A stretch of 64,000 nucleotides of DNA. Source: Protopterus annectens. Taxonomy: Eukaryota > Chordata > Ceratodontiformes > Protopteridae. The notes below the pieces were generated by a model. The model made no database searches. It was not told the DNA's origin and was given only the letters and a program-made list of their open reading frames with translations. A program made the position numbers and the translations under genes. Numbering within the stretch: the first letter of the stretch is position 1; every line of letters begins with the position of its first letter. Location of the stretch: positions 870,347,364 to 870,411,363 of the forward strand of contig NC_056743.1 in assembly GCF_019279795.1 (NCBI RefSeq), in the 5' to 3' direction. Shown here in pieces: positions 1 to 13,300 of this stretch.

Positions 1-879
1 ATTAAAACATTACCCTGGTATCAGAGGTGGCAGTGCAACATATTCATCGTGGCTTAACATGAGTAGCTCTAAGCAAGCACCATGTGAAACCTGAACAAGC
101 ACCTAGAATTATTCAGTGCAGCTTCCACAACTTAAGTCTGAAAATGAATTCACATACTCACATGAACAGGAGTAGCTGCATATTGATGGCTAAAGGTGTA
201 TGGGCATGTCGGGTGTTTACTACACTGCAAAACTGGTATGTAATGGTGGAGATATTTGGAAGGCATGAGCAAACACACCAGTATATTAAAGCCATAGCAC
301 CAATTGAACTGGAGGCTGGCAAATAGATTCAGTAAGGGATTTTGTCCATGCACAAATATTTCAACAGTGATTCTTTGCAGTGGCATCCATAATCTGATTC
401 AAGGTAAGTTAACCTTGATGTCCTTTATTTAAAAAAAATCAATAAAAAAATTACTTTGTTATAAGTGACTTCTGGACACAAGAAAAAGGAAGGGGAAAAT
501 ATAGCAATGTGGTTTGTATGTACAAAGACAAATCCAGGGACACTGCAAAAGGTTTTTTTTTGCAAACCAACCAGTGGAGTAAAAACATATGAAGGCAAAC
601 ACTGCATACCAACACACTTTGCACATGTAAATCTCAATTTTTAACAAGGTGGAAGCATGAAGTGATACCTTAACACTTAAATTAACAAAGATCTAAACTG
701 GTTAATAGTATAAATGTTTTATTTTTTAGCTCCTTGGTGCAAGACCTTACTGGATGTGATTGCAGTCAAGTAAGGCCATGGCTATAGTGCAGCAAAAAAA
801 TGTCCCTTCTAACAAAGGAAATGCTAGAGCAAAGATTAAATTACATGAGTCAAGCACCCTGCTGAGATCTGCCAAACAA
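1..879. other. No gene recognised
   Basis: AT-rich sequence with short A and T runs. Small open frames on both strands show no domain, and I see no repeat structure matching other parts of the window. Confidence 0.5.
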
Positions 880-1370
880 TGGAATTACCAGGTTAAATTA
901 CCCTCAGGACTTTGACAGCTAGGGAAGCTAAGTGTTATGGGGGAGGGGAGAAGTAAATGGACTAGAATTCATTGTCTCACAAATTAGTGCCATTTAAACT
1001 AAATTAGAAAAAAGGCAGCAATAAACAGCACTTTGAGTGTGTTCTGTGGCATTTGCACTGTTTCTGTTTTAAGTACTCATCCAGCAGCAGGGAATGTTAC
1101 TTACACTGTTCTATTTTACTCAGTACTTTGTACACATGCAACATCTATGAAATGACAGGAACTTTAGGCAAACGGAGGCCTGCATGATGTAACATTTTTG
1201 AGCCAAACAATGATTTCTGGGATACTGGATGGCAACCTGATTTATCCAAACCACATCAATATGCCAGCCCCCAGGTGGTCAGAGTCTGGAATTACATATA
1301 AAAATATTTAAAATCCTGTAAATAATCCCAGAGTGCTGTTAAAGTGTAGGAAACATCATGTCATTATGTT
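880..1370 (-). repeat. Unclassified dispersed repeat R1, copy 1
   Basis: The reverse complement of this stretch aligns by eye along its length with 5003-5480. The best match is the block around 1261-1370 (gtgctgttaaagtgtaggaa) against its complement near 5010-5040. A second clear match is the complement of 'cctcaggactttgacagct' near 901. No coding capacity was recognised, so this could be a nonautonomous element or a LINE 3' region. The class is unknown. Confidence 0.6.
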
Positions 1371-1482
1371 TTAAACATGTTTTTTGAGTCTGTGGGTTCG
1401 GTACTCCTTTAATCAAACTATTGAATTGCCAGTTTTCTTTCCCAATCATTCAAACTGAGGAGAGTATTGCCTACATACCCTA

Positions 1483-1857
1483 GATATCTATAGGCAAATC
1501 CGTTTTTACCTAAACAGGACTAGGTCCTTTCGTAAATCTGACCAGTTATTTTTGGCCTTTTCTGGACCTAGATTAGGATCTGCTGTTGCTAAGGTCACAT
1601 TAGCTAGATGGTTGAAGGACTGTGTGACCTTCATTTATACACAACGTAATATCTCGTTGCCTACTACCATGAAAGCTCATTCAACAAGGTCGGTGGCAAC
1701 TTCTGCTGCCTTCCATGCCAGAGATACTTTACATGACATCGGTGCAGCTGCAACTTGGGCTACGCCTCATACCTTCATCAGTCATTACAAACTGGATTTG
1801 GCCTCCAGGGGAAGAGCATCTTTCAGTTCTATGGTGCTCAGGAATGTCCTTCCATGA
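1483..1857 (+). pseudogene. DIRS-A tyrosine recombinase, C-terminal fragment
   Basis: About 124 residues of an integrase-type tyrosine recombinase. The catalytic H-x-x-R is seen as HSTR and is followed by an ATWATPHTF-like segment and the HY carrying the nucleophilic tyrosine. The equivalent parts of copies D-G read HSTRATA, EAATWS and KHY. The frame opens at a segment (DIYRQ) matching the DIHRQ of copies E and G. The N-terminal half with the first catalytic arginine is missing, so this fragment cannot work alone. It runs in sense toward the ICR, as in the full copies. Confidence 0.8.
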
Positions 1858-1896
1858 GAGCCTCCCAGGAATAGAGGTAGCTGGGAACTCTGTCCC

Positions 1897-1996
1897 ATGC
1901 GTAAGGAATGAACAAGGATTAACAATATCAGATAAAGAAGTTATGTCTTACCATAACGTTCCATCTGTATTGTTGATCCTCGTTCAGTCATTACGA
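1897..1996 (+). repeat. DIRS-A internal complementary region
   Basis: Positions 1935-1993 are the exact reverse complement of the right terminus at 2206-2264. The part before 1935 should complement the lost left terminus. In DIRS elements this region is thought to template joining of the two ends during circle formation. Confidence 0.8.
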
Positions 1997-2089
1997 CCCT
2001 CCCTCCTTCCCCCTCCTGTGGTTTCTAGTGGATCTCACCATCCGGTTCTCTTAGGTTATTTGAACAGAGGTAGCCTCTACCTTCTTTGA

Positions 2090-2264
2090 CTTGCAAACTC
2101 AATCTGAGGTAACAGTGAGAGGGGGATTGTAGGTAAGAGTTTGAAGCTGACGTGAGCTTGGAAAATGGCCGGTTTGGTTCCGAGGTCAGGACCGATACCA
2201 ATGCATAATGACTGAACGAGGATCAACAATACAGATGGAACGTTATGGTAAGACATAACTTCTT
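2090..2264 (+). repeat. DIRS-A right inverted terminal repeat (inner edge approximate)
   Basis: The outer 59 nt are an exact inverted copy of the ICR. The inner edge cannot be fixed because no left ITR survives for comparison. The end is followed by a T run, as in the complete copies. Confidence 0.65.
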
Positions 2265-3335
2265 TTTTCTGTGACACCAGTACCTACTCACACTAACCTC
2301 TTTTTGTGCTCATATTATAATCCATACTCCCTATTAACCTATAACCCATTGTTTGGCATACCTCCCAACTTCTTTGCTCAAGAATTTTTAAGAAACTAAA
2401 ATCCAAAATAATGGTGTGACGAAGGCTCTGAAGCCCGAGACAAATTGTTAAATATTACTGTGATTCACTTAAACACTAACAAGTTTTGCATCAGCATGCA
2501 TTTTTTGAACAGTAACTACAAAACTGTAATCTCTAACACTGGATGAAATCCCCAGTAAATTACCTGAAAAAAAAGTTTTATGATGTAAAGTACAAAAGTA
2601 TGACTAAAAATTCAGGGACATTCTGCAAAATCGTAGACATTTGAGAAGCATGGTCTTGGGCCATTAATCTGTTAAAGTATTATTTATCTTTTGTGATTGG
2701 AAGCCTTCTCCAAGTTGCCATGACATTTTAGTGAACATGTTTGTTACACCAGTAGGTCATATCGAATGCATCAGCTCAGATTTTTTCCACATTGCCTGAC
2801 ATAGTATACAGGGCCTATTGACTGTTGTTCATCGCATTGATCACTGCTGCAGTTGCCTTACCTGTATGAGTTATATTCTGCCAAGGATATAACAGCCAGC
2901 CAGCTTTCAAAAATTCAGGGCACCTTCCACTCACCCAAGCTGTCTTGCAGCTCAATCTGAGCTGTCTAAAAGACACATTTGGGTGACAAGCCCTTCAGAG
3001 CTTTACTGCTGCTGAAGAGTACTCTCTACTGAGTCTTTTGGGGATCGACAATTGGCTTGTACTTTTCCTCTGCTGGGCAGATAAATTCCCTTGGGGGAAA
3101 CTTTTCATTCAATATTTTTTTGTTTATTACTAATACTTTCCTCTTCAGTAAAGTTATTTTAAAGCTGGGCATTTGTATTTTAATGGATTGTCATGAGACT
3201 ATACTGTACTTGTAAACGTGAGCGGTCTTTTTTATTCCTCTTAGCTTAAAGTTTTTTTTTCCTGTGGAGAAATTGTGTTTATTTTACTTTGTGGGACAGG
3301 AAAAGTGTCTTAAAGTGCTTTTTACAGTATAGCTG
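2265..3335. other. Anonymous noncoding sequence
   Basis: No domain is visible in six frames. A short segment near 2475-2510 (gcatcagcatgcatttt) recurs near 54840-54865, which suggests an old dispersed repeat. Confidence 0.45.
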
Positions 3336-4500
<1,165 letters not shown>

Positions 4501-4539
4501 ACGAAAGCTAGTGGTGCAATGAAAAAGTCCAGGAAGTCA

Positions 4540-4985
4540 TCAAAAGAAAGGAGGAGTACATGAAGAAAATGGGAGATAGAAAAGATGGACTAGGCTAAGA
4601 AGGAATACTGGTTGGCTAATGAAGAGGCTAAGAGAGGAGTAGCAGTAGCAAAGAACAAGGCATCAGGAGCACTCTTCTAGCTTCTGGAGAGTGACTCAGC
4701 AGAAGGCACAGAGAAATCTCAGGTTGCAAGGCAAAGACAGAAAGACAAAGAATATAGTCATCAGGCGCAATTCATTAGGGATTCCAGCAAAAAGTTGTTC
4801 ACCAGTCACAGGGCATCAAAGGCCGGTAGAGGGAGTACTTCCAGTAGCTTCTAAATGAAGTAAACCCCTCAGAAGCTGTACTATCCCAGACACAGACTGA
4901 AGTGAAAGAAGATGAGGAGCCCACCCAAGAAGAAGTAAAAAAACAAAGTCAAGGAAGGCAGCATGCCCTCAGACTCAAAAAACAT
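4540..4985 (+). mobile_element. RTE-type LINE fragment (endonuclease-RT linker)
   Basis: Conceptual translation gives WLANEEAKRGVAVAKNKAS, then a REYFQ.LLNEVNP-like stretch. This is the basic linker between the endonuclease and RT domains of RTE-family non-LTR retrotransposons ('KEAKRAVAKAK', 'WREYFE.LLNEE'). Frames shift and stops occur. The catalytic RT core is absent, so this is a 5'- and 3'-truncated relic. Confidence 0.65.
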
Positions 4986-5002
4986 ATTAATTTCATCATG
5001 GT

Positions 5003-5480
5003 TTGATGTTTCCTACATTTTAACAGCACTCTGAGACTATTTTGAGCTTTTTAGATATTTTTAGATGCAATTTCTGACTCTGACCACATGGGGTCTGGCA
5101 TATTGAAAAAATTCAGACTGTTTACTCTGTCTCAGCTATCCCATAATGCATTTTTTGTCTCACAAAAATTGCATCAGATCTGCCACTTTTTCCCTTAAGT
5201 TGCCGTGACTTCATTGACTCAACAGGCATTCACTGCAGTCTTCAAATCCACTACTTTTGGTTAAATTGTTATCCTTTTAAATGACCACTTGAAACACAAG
5301 CAGTGCAAATGCTACAGAACAGAACACAAAAGTGCATTTTCTAGCTTTTTCTACTTTCAAATGCTAAATTGCTTTCTTTTGTGAAGGCTGGAATCTAGCT
5401 CTTCAAGGTATCTCACCTCCCACTTCACACCTACCTTCCCTAGCTGTCAAACAGCCAAGGGTAATTTGAGCCATTATCTG
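5003..5480 (+). repeat. Unclassified dispersed repeat R1, copy 2
   Basis: Inverted relative to copy 1 at 880-1370. Shared landmarks are the block starting 'gatgtttcctaca', 'gcagtgcaaatgc' near 5300, and 'ttccctagctgtcaaa' near 5440. It lies directly after the RTE-type fragment, so it could be the 3' part of that element, but copy 1 has no such neighbour that I can see. Confidence 0.6.
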
Positions 5481-7320
5481 CATGTGATTGACAGCTCATC
5501 ACAGCAGGTGACCAGACCAATGTATTGTTTGCTAGTCTGCCTTTTCCTCCTTACAGTGGGAGACTTTTTTTGTTGCACTACTCCTGTCAAATTTAAAACC
5601 AAGCAACATAGCACTGGCAATAGTTCCCTGCTTTGCAAAGCATCAGTCTGCCACTTATTTTCCCTTCCTGTTTAAATAGCTAACAGATGATACACTATAA
5701 ACAAATTTCAGACCTGCATGACAGCACCCACATGCTTTGAGTCAATATTAAAAAAAAACTTATGGTAATGCATACCAGTTGTAATTTGTTGCACTTTAAT
5801 TGTGCCAGACATCATCTTATGCAATAACATCCTGTTACTGTCTACGCATGTTCACTGCAAAATTATCCTCTTTTTGTAGCCGTTACTGTACTTCATCAGT
5901 AGGGCTCTTCTTAATAGTGAGATTAGTCAACTTATTTGGCTGGACTTCACAGTTCCAGCAATGGTCAACTACATATACTGCACCATATATTGGTTTACTC
6001 AGAATTTCACCGCTTAGTATGCATGGTCTTACTACATTTTTAGCTTTACAGTATCTCAATTTACAAAGTATGTGCTATATCCATTTATCTCTATAAATAT
6101 AACCCCTGTATACATTAAGACTGCAGCGTAATGAAGATCCATCACCTATGAAACAGTTTTTTAATAGACCTTACAAATCTATAGCAATCATATACCATTT
6201 AATTTTTAATAATGTACCAGAAGTCAACTGATCCCTCAGACATACAAGATTAGCTGGCTTTTGGTTTACAATGTGCAAAAATGGCAATTCCCACAGCACT
6301 ATTGTGAAAAGCCTCTGTACCTCGTCAAGGTAGCCAGCATCACAGAGGTCCACTCACACCACAATCCTTCCGTCTACAGCCTGATCCACTCACATCACCA
6401 GTTGCATCCAACAGTCTTCCAGATGCATGTGACGCTTGCCCAGCCAAAAAAATCTACATGCCTACATTTATTCACCAAGGACCAGTCCTTAAGACACTGT
6501 ACAAGCTCCAGCTGCCGACAAATAAAAAGGAATCTCACAACTTCATACCGCTCCATCATTCACACAATAGTACTGCAAATCAAGGCTAAGACAAGACATT
6601 CCACAATAGCGGTCTCTTGGTCTACATCTGCACAACATGACAGATCTTACACAAGTTATGCCAATCGATTGACCTTTGTTATTTTATTTAATTCTAGCAG
6701 CACACATACACATCACTATTTCTGAAAACTTTATCACTTCACAATACCAGTACGCATTCCATAAAATATTATCATTTGTCCAGAGCCTCAACTGCTCAAC
6801 AGCAGGAACACCATGTAGCTCAAAATTGCAAACTTGCATGCTCAGCTACTTGTTCCCAAATGACCACAAGCAAACAAGAGTTTCACCCGGACCAACTTGT
6901 TACAAACTACTATGCCTACTTTACAACCTGCGCCCTCAATGCTATGAATGCTTCACTATTTCATGCTTGGATTGATACTCCATTGAAAATGGCACTTTCC
7001 AAGTGTGTAATGTGCAGGACTCTAATCATACCATTCACAGATGAAGCCAAAAAGATACATGTAGTGACTGCATGTAATAACCAGTCCATACACCATCAGT
7101 AATACAATTCTACCTTACATAGCTTATCAATTCCATCCATTTAACCATCAGACACACACCATTTAATTTACCATCCATTAACAAGTTAAGAACCAATCCA
7201 GTTAGCTATATTCATCAAGTCAGGAAACCATAACATTACACATCACAAACCATCCATAACCCATTTGTAGACTCCATTTCACGTCGCATGAATTCATTGT
7301 AGCACCATGTTAGACATTGC
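5481..7320. other. No gene recognised
   Basis: AT-rich single-copy-looking sequence. Several open frames of 60-150 codons overlap on both strands without domain-like composition. Confidence 0.45.
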
Positions 7321-7410
7321 ATTCAACACTATGGTCTTCTGTAGTGAGCTGTACTACTTCCATGCATTCAACACTATGGTCTTTTGTAGTGAGCTGTACT
7401 ACTTCCATGC
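7321..7410. repeat. 45-bp tandem duplication
   Basis: Two consecutive 45-bp units starting at 7321 and 7366 differ by one base. The second unit runs straight into the longer duplicated block at 7376-7708. Confidence 0.9.
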
Positions 7411-7708
7411 AATGTGATTCCATCGTACAGGTAGCCAAATATAATTACCTTGCAGAAAAGAGGCTGAAATGTGTAGTATGACCACTACGTTTGCACACAG
7501 CCAGGGGGTGCAAATACAAAATCCTCAACTCTTTACACTCTGGTATGTGCATAACACAATTAGTCTGTGAACATCCACAGTATGGATAACAGAGGTTACT
7601 GAATAGGTCTATCACCATTGCCATGGACGGTTTTGTCTTGAGCAAAAATAAATCGACTAGATGGGAGACCCTACAGTCCCAGGTTAGTGCCCATGAAATG
7701 TCATGGCA
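7376..7708 (+). repeat. Direct repeat DR, copy 1
   Basis: About 333 bp matching 9165-9503 in the same orientation, with small indels and a visibly high match. It ends exactly where DIRS-B gag sequence begins on the minus strand. No protein was recognised. Confidence 0.85.
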
Positions 7709-7719
7709 ACAAATCCGGA

Positions 7720-8495
7720 GTGAGAGACAAGACTCTGAATAGACCATCAACTATATCCAAAACAGGGGGTATAGCCAGAGGCCTATGTTGTAAGCTCAAA
7801 TGATGGAAGCCTGTTCTGAGGACAGTGATTATTCCTCCACTCTAGGCCTTTTATCTGTGGGGGTGGGTCAGTATCAAGTCCTCAGCCATTTTAAGCATCT
7901 GCTTCTTCGTTGTGGTTCCAGGTGAGGGGCCCTTACCAAAAGGTTTCCTGGGGTGTTTGGAAGCCTTGTCCTTGGTAAAGGCCTTTATAGAGAAGGTAGA
8001 GGGAGGTCTGAAGACGCCATGAGAAGAGGCAGATTTCTCGACCGTCTCAGCATCAGTAGCAAAGAAGGCTTCGGTATAGCCAGGTAAGATTTTGGCCGAC
8101 ACAACAGCCTCGAGTACCCAAGGTACTGCTAAAGAGGTGTCGTCTGTAGGCAGAGGCTGTGTCATAGTCTCGCTGCAAACTGGGACACTAGAGGTCGGCT
8201 TAAGCATGGTGTTGGTAGAGGCCGCGGACCGCATGTGTCTGGCCTTTTCCTTGTGTTTTTTGTGTAAATGCGTAGTTGGTATATCAGACAACATTGTAAA
8301 ATTCAAATCTTCTCCAAAAAGATTTTCAGCGAACTCGCCCCGGCGCTTTATAGTGCGCATACTGAAAGCACAAAAGTGACAGGCAGAGACGTACTGGTCT
8401 GGGCCTAAGCAAGGTATGCAAAGGGAATGTAAATCCCTATGAGGTATTTGCTTCCCACAAGAAATAGAATTAGCTTTTACTGCTTTTAGTGACAT
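7720..8495 (-). pseudogene. DIRS-B gag fragment with internal deletion
   Basis: The start at 8495 is homologous to the gag start of the other copies. The N-terminal cysteine/histidine module is present (CGKQIPHRDLHSLCIPC), although the first cysteine pair is reduced, followed by the S/T/P-rich stretch and the KMAEDLI motif. After about 205 codons the frame fails. Beyond the break, 'caacataggcctctggct' resumes the QHRPLA segment, so the acidic YEDSDAEES part has been deleted. The fragment is nonfunctional. Confidence 0.85.
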
Positions 8496-8517
8496 TGGTC
8501 TGAGCCAAGAAAATTAT

Positions 8518-8528
8518 CCCCAATGGGG
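8518..8528 (-). promoter_or_regulatory. Conserved leader hairpin of DIRS-B
   Basis: Minus strand CCCC-ATT-GGGG in the TAAGTA...A context, ending 22 nt before the gag ATG. The same element occurs in copies C, E, F and G. Confidence 0.6.
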
Positions 8529-8624
8529 TACTTAGCTTTTTAGATGACTTTGGAATGCTGATATTTAGTTCTCATGAGCTGTCCGACCGGCACTTGCAAA
8601 CTGCTGCTGCTTCAGGCACCGCGC

Positions 8625-8808
8625 GGCAAGAAATACTAAAGAAAAGTGCCTTGGCTGTTTCCTTTATACCCATTCCGCACTAACGTCAGGGAAGAAGTGA
8701 AGACTAACGACGCTGGACAAGGACTTTGGAATACTGCCGACTGAGGGGGATCTCCTGATGGCAGGACAACCCATTTGTTATGACTGCAGCTGTATGCACG
8801 ATGAACAT
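8625..8808 (-). repeat. DIRS-B left inverted terminal repeat
   Basis: On the minus strand it starts ATGTTC, includes 'ctgcagtcataaca', and ends at the TTTCTTGCC-like inner border (here TATTTCTTGCC). A TATA-like TATAAAG lies at about 8668-8662 on the minus strand. It matches the left ITRs of C, E and G. Confidence 0.85.
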
Positions 8809-9164
8809 TGTCCAATGCCACCCACAGGAGCCAGTGCACAATCACAGGATGGGGAGTGTGTGAAGTAATACTGCAACATGGAAGGCATGGACATCTTTCG
8901 GGTAACAATTCACACAACGTTGATGTCCTCCAGTTCCACTGTTGTACTATTCCATGTGGTTGCCTTCCGCAGCTCACCATGAACTCTATTCTTTGCTAGA
9001 TGTTTCCCTAGGAAAAGGTGGATGACAGCCCGTTCCAATCTAGCTCTGCCCATTGTGATTGCCCTGCTTGCATTTTTACACAACGTCTCATCTATGGAAC
9101 AACTAGCTACTTCAATGATAAGGAACGTGGCACCACCACCAATGCTAAGTCCCCTGAAGAGGCC
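8809..9164. other. Unassigned flank of DIRS-B
   Basis: No recognised gene or repeat. A minus-strand open stretch is present but resembles no family I can name. Confidence 0.4.
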
Positions 9165-9503
9165 ATGGTTCTTCTGTAGTGAGCTGTACTACTTCCATGC
9201 AATGTGTTTCCATGGTACAGGTAGCCAAATGAAATTACCTTGCAGAAAAGAGGCTGAAATGTGGAGTATGACCACTACTTTTCCACACAGCCAGGGTGTG
9301 CAAAGACAAAATCAACTGTTTTACACTCGGATATGTGCACAAAACCCAATTAGTCTGTGAACATCCACAGTATGCATAACAGGTTCCTGAATAGGTCTAT
9401 CACCATTGCCATGAAGGACGCTTTGGTCTTGAGCAAAAACATTACATCGACTTGACGGGAGACCCTCCCGTCCAAGGTTACTGCCCGTCAAATGTCATTG
9501 CTT
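9165..9503 (+). repeat. Direct repeat DR, copy 2
   Basis: Matches 7376-7708 from 'atggt..cttctgtagtgag' to the 'aatgtcat' end. The two copies flank DIRS-B and its short flank, either as a segmental duplication or as two copies of a dispersed repeat. Confidence 0.85.
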
Positions 9504-10398
9504 CATGTACATACATTTAGGTGAGTCTTTGACATGTCTCACAGGGGGTTCTGTTCAGTACTTTCCTTCTAGTTAAACCCATGTAGGTGTCCATTTCATA
9601 TGTTTTCTTAAATGTAGAACCCCCTTCCTGAAGGTAGTCTGTGTAACGGTCCATTCAGGTTGCGAAATGCAGACATATCTGAAAAAGTCTGTTTATAGCT
9701 CATTATGCACCCCTCTGTATTCATTACTACACAATACCGGATTAGGTGGATGTTACTTTTCGGTGTCTCGAAAAACTTCGAAACTTCATGGAAAATATTT
9801 TCCTCTTTGATAGGCAAGATTGCCTTGTTCATCTGTGATCATTACAGTGTTTAGTTGGTCCACTGAGTGTGGTAACTTGGTGTGATTGACCATAGAGGGA
9901 ACCAGGGCTCTCTTGACCAGTATTGAGTCAACCTAAGATGTACACTTTTTCCAGCTTAAGTTTCAGCTGCACATTTGGAAAGACTCTGAAGGGTGGTACA
10001 GCATGCATGCAGACAATTCCCCTGCCAAGAGGTGGAGATGGCGTCGCTTATCACTGCCTTGTCATTTTGCAATGCCAGCCTAATTGCCTGTTGGAAAAGG
10101 CAAACAGGTGCATTTGAGGTACGCCCCACATGTGGTCCAGTTCCAGTAAGATCTCTGAAGCTGTACAGAATGCCCGGGTGCATCCCAATGGGTGTCACTT
10201 AACTGGTCAATCAGGGCTAATCTTGCATATTCTAGCAGTCGTTAGAACCACAAAACAGTTAAAATTAATTTAACTGCAGTGAGCTATTAATGGTATAGGT
10301 GTAGTCTCGCCTAGTACCATCAATAGCTGGGGATAATACTCTGTTAGTTGAAAAAATTCCCATTTACTTACCCAGTTCACATTAGTAAATGCGCTGTT
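9504..10398. other. Unassigned sequence below the Kolobok gene
   Basis: No recognised coding domain. This is where the 3' terminal inverted repeat of the Kolobok element should lie. Several TTAA sites are present (for example near 10200 and 10262), but I could not pair any terminus with the upstream side. Confidence 0.4.
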
Positions 10399-13300
10399 TC
10401 AACCTGGAGGTTTACTACAGTCACCGAATCGTGAAATATGTCTAGCAATCACCATACTCTTCTCAGGACGTTCACACTTAGCAATATTCTTTGGTATGTC
10501 AGGTATAGACATGGGTTGCGTTTCCAAGATCCCTCGTTTAGCTTTTATAACTTCCAACATCAGGTCATATATGTAGTCAAACTTTCTTTTCTCAAATATT
10601 GGTTTGGCTACCCACTCCTGTTTTGCTTTTGGGTACACCACGCGATACCTTAGCTCTCCCTTTGCTGCTGACTTCTTTGTAGGGAATCTCACCACTGCTT
10701 GCTCACGATGAACATTCTCATTATGATCCAGGATGGCAAGTATGATTCTTGCTTTCATTCCTGCAAAACTAAAGTGCTCAAACTTGGGGCAATATTTGCA
10801 TAGTAATGCATGGAACACCTCCAGATCGCCAGTATGGCAGAATTTAGTGATGTGCTTCAAATCTTTAATGAGAAATTTGTTAGCAACAATTCTCTTCAAT
10901 GCACTGTGACAGGCATCATCTTCTTCCAACCACTTCGTCTCGTCTCCATCGATGAGTGGCATTTCATGTCCACAACAGGAAACCTTGTTGCCACCATCCC
11001 AACTGTGTTGGTCGGTTACATGGTAGAGCAACGACAACCATTTCTCCTCTAGTACTACTGCATCCCCTTCACACGTTTCAGCACACCACCACAGGTGCTT
11101 TGAAATACTGTGGCACCACTGCAGTAAATCTTGCTTGCCTCTCCTTTTCCCAGCTTCAGTGATTTTCTTAGTCAAATTTTTGGTCATATGCCACACATCA
11201 AACTGATGATCCACCTTTGGAAATTCTGTGTGCATCAATAACCTTATTCCAGGATGTCTGTCTGTCGCCACAAGGCTGACATTAACATTTTTATCCATCA
11301 AGTTTTTCATGCACCTCTTAAAAGCTTTCTTCTCCAGTGCCACTGAGGATACACCTCGGCTGACCTGCTCCAGGCAGAAATCTACAATGAATCCAGAATC
11401 CAGGTCCATCATGCTGTAGCAGCAGTACTTTGCAGAATAGCCTGGACTATCACACCGCCCATCTCCAGCTAACCTTACTTCCTTACCCATTGCATCTTCT
11501 AGCAGACGAGACTGATGCTGTGTCCAAGTATGCTGCAAAACGGGGAATAAATACTCCCGTTGAATCAAATAGAATGTGGTTTCACTTATAAATTCAAGTC
11601 CTAGATAAGCACTGAATCGCGCTATATGTGCATATGTACTTCCACTGAAAAGTACAGACGATGCCAGTAGAAGATTGCCAGCTGGCATTCGGCCAATTAA
11701 TGGTTGACTTTCCCAATGGAGAACTTCATGTCCACTAATGCATGAAACATTCACCGAGACATAGGATCACAACTTCACTTTCCTCAGTTCCACAGCCGAG
11801 GTGTAGCATTGTGGACAGGTCAGTTTCAGCAACAGGCAATCCAGGCAGGACTTTGATTCTCCAACCATTTTCTCGTCTTCGTCCTGTTCCAGCACTGTGT
11901 CTTCGATCTCTGACGTAGACAAGTTGTCAGAAGTGTACAACTAGTCTGGATCCTTTTCCACATCACCTGTCCACTGAGAAAGTGAGGAGCTGCTATGCAT
12001 GCTAGTGTTATGGATGTCCTTTCGTAGCTTGACCGGAGTACTGCAATGTGTCATCTCCACAGCAATGTATGCACTAGAGCTACATGTAGCCTCTTCAGTG
12101 CAACTTTTGTCCTTTTCATTGGGACATCTAATCTCAATCAGGTGCTGATTGGCATTATTGAAACTGTGTTGTGGTGTGTCCGCACTCAATTCTGTTTGTA
12201 CATCCTTTGATTTTTTAAAATATGTGTGGTCTAACAGTGGTGAGACTCCTACTTCTGGAACCTGTACAGCTGCATCAATCATAGCGCGTGGTACTGTTTC
12301 AAGGTCCTTTTGCTTAACTTGAATTCCTATGCTGCTACCTTTTTTTGGGGAAACTTTGTCTGGCATGCGACTGTACTCTGACTGCAAATCCCAGTCTCCA
12401 TTGCGTATACTTCCATGTTTTCGACTACCTCTTCATACAAATCAGTTGCTTGAACCTACAATCACATAAGTGTTAATCAGTCAATGCTTGACTAATGACA
12501 AAGTTAACTACAGACACTCTACGATAACAGGATAAGCATTTTGATTGCCAACATCTGGACTCATATAGTCAAGGGAGTCCCAATGAACTACATCAAAATT
12601 TTGTAATTTACACTATTACTCAGACAACCATAGACTGAATGCTTATCCAGAATCGCATATTACTGTAGGTTTTCATCTAAACTTACTTCCACACATTCTT
12701 GATGCGCTTGACAGTCTTCCATTCGGTCTTCCACAGTGTGTCTTGAAGCATCACTATCTGCATCCCTTTGATTCTGTAGCTGCACATGCTTCCTCTGCAA
12801 GAGATACAAAAAGTAAGGCACATTAAAATTACATTCACCTGAGTATTGACTAATTATTTGTGCGCTGAAGAGGTAATACAATTACTCACCTTGCGTTGCA
12901 CAGACCGTTGCTCTGTCACAAGGTCTTGCAATGTAGGCTGCGTTTTACTCAGAAGGTCTTCAATAAGCTGCATGTAAAAAGTACATCCAATTAACTGTTG
13001 CAATTTGAAACACATGCAGTGCCAGTGTCTCACTATGCAAACGCCAGTTGACTCATTAAACCTTTCATTGCTCCACTGATACTCACCTTCTGCTGCTGTT
13101 TCTGCTGCAACCGATGTACTGAAGATGTCCGTGTCTTGCTGTTCGAAAGTGAGAAAATTGATGATACTGCCGCTTTTATTAATCTCCGTATTGGTCGCTT
13201 GGGTCTCATCTCATCAGGAAGTAGCTGTTGCTGGTAGTCAAGGTGAAACTGGCTCTACTCAAAGTGTTGAGAGCAGAGGAAATGTCGTGGCTTTGCACTA

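Larger units (their letters stand above)
1410..2264 (+). mobile_element. DIRS-A, 3' remnant of a DIRS-type retrotransposon
   Basis: This is the 3' end of an element: a recombinase C-terminus (1483-1857), then an internal complementary region (about 1897-1996), then the outer part of a right inverted repeat ending near 2264. A perfect 59-nt inverted pair, 1935-1993 against 2206-2264, shows the ICR-to-right-end relation directly. The left ITR, gag and RT are missing. Its protein differs from copies C-G, so it belongs to another DIRS lineage, possibly that of DIRS-H, but the two copies do not overlap in the window. Confidence 0.85.
7709..8808 (-). mobile_element. DIRS-B, 5' remnant on the minus strand
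   Basis: Read on the minus strand it has a left ITR (8808-8625), the leader with the conserved hairpin (8528-8518), and the first part of gag from 8495. Gag stops being recognisable near 7709, where the direct repeat DR begins. RT, recombinase, ICR and right ITR are absent. It is the only DIRS copy in the window on the minus strand. The base before its outer end (A on the minus strand) differs from the G seen at the other left ends. Confidence 0.88.
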
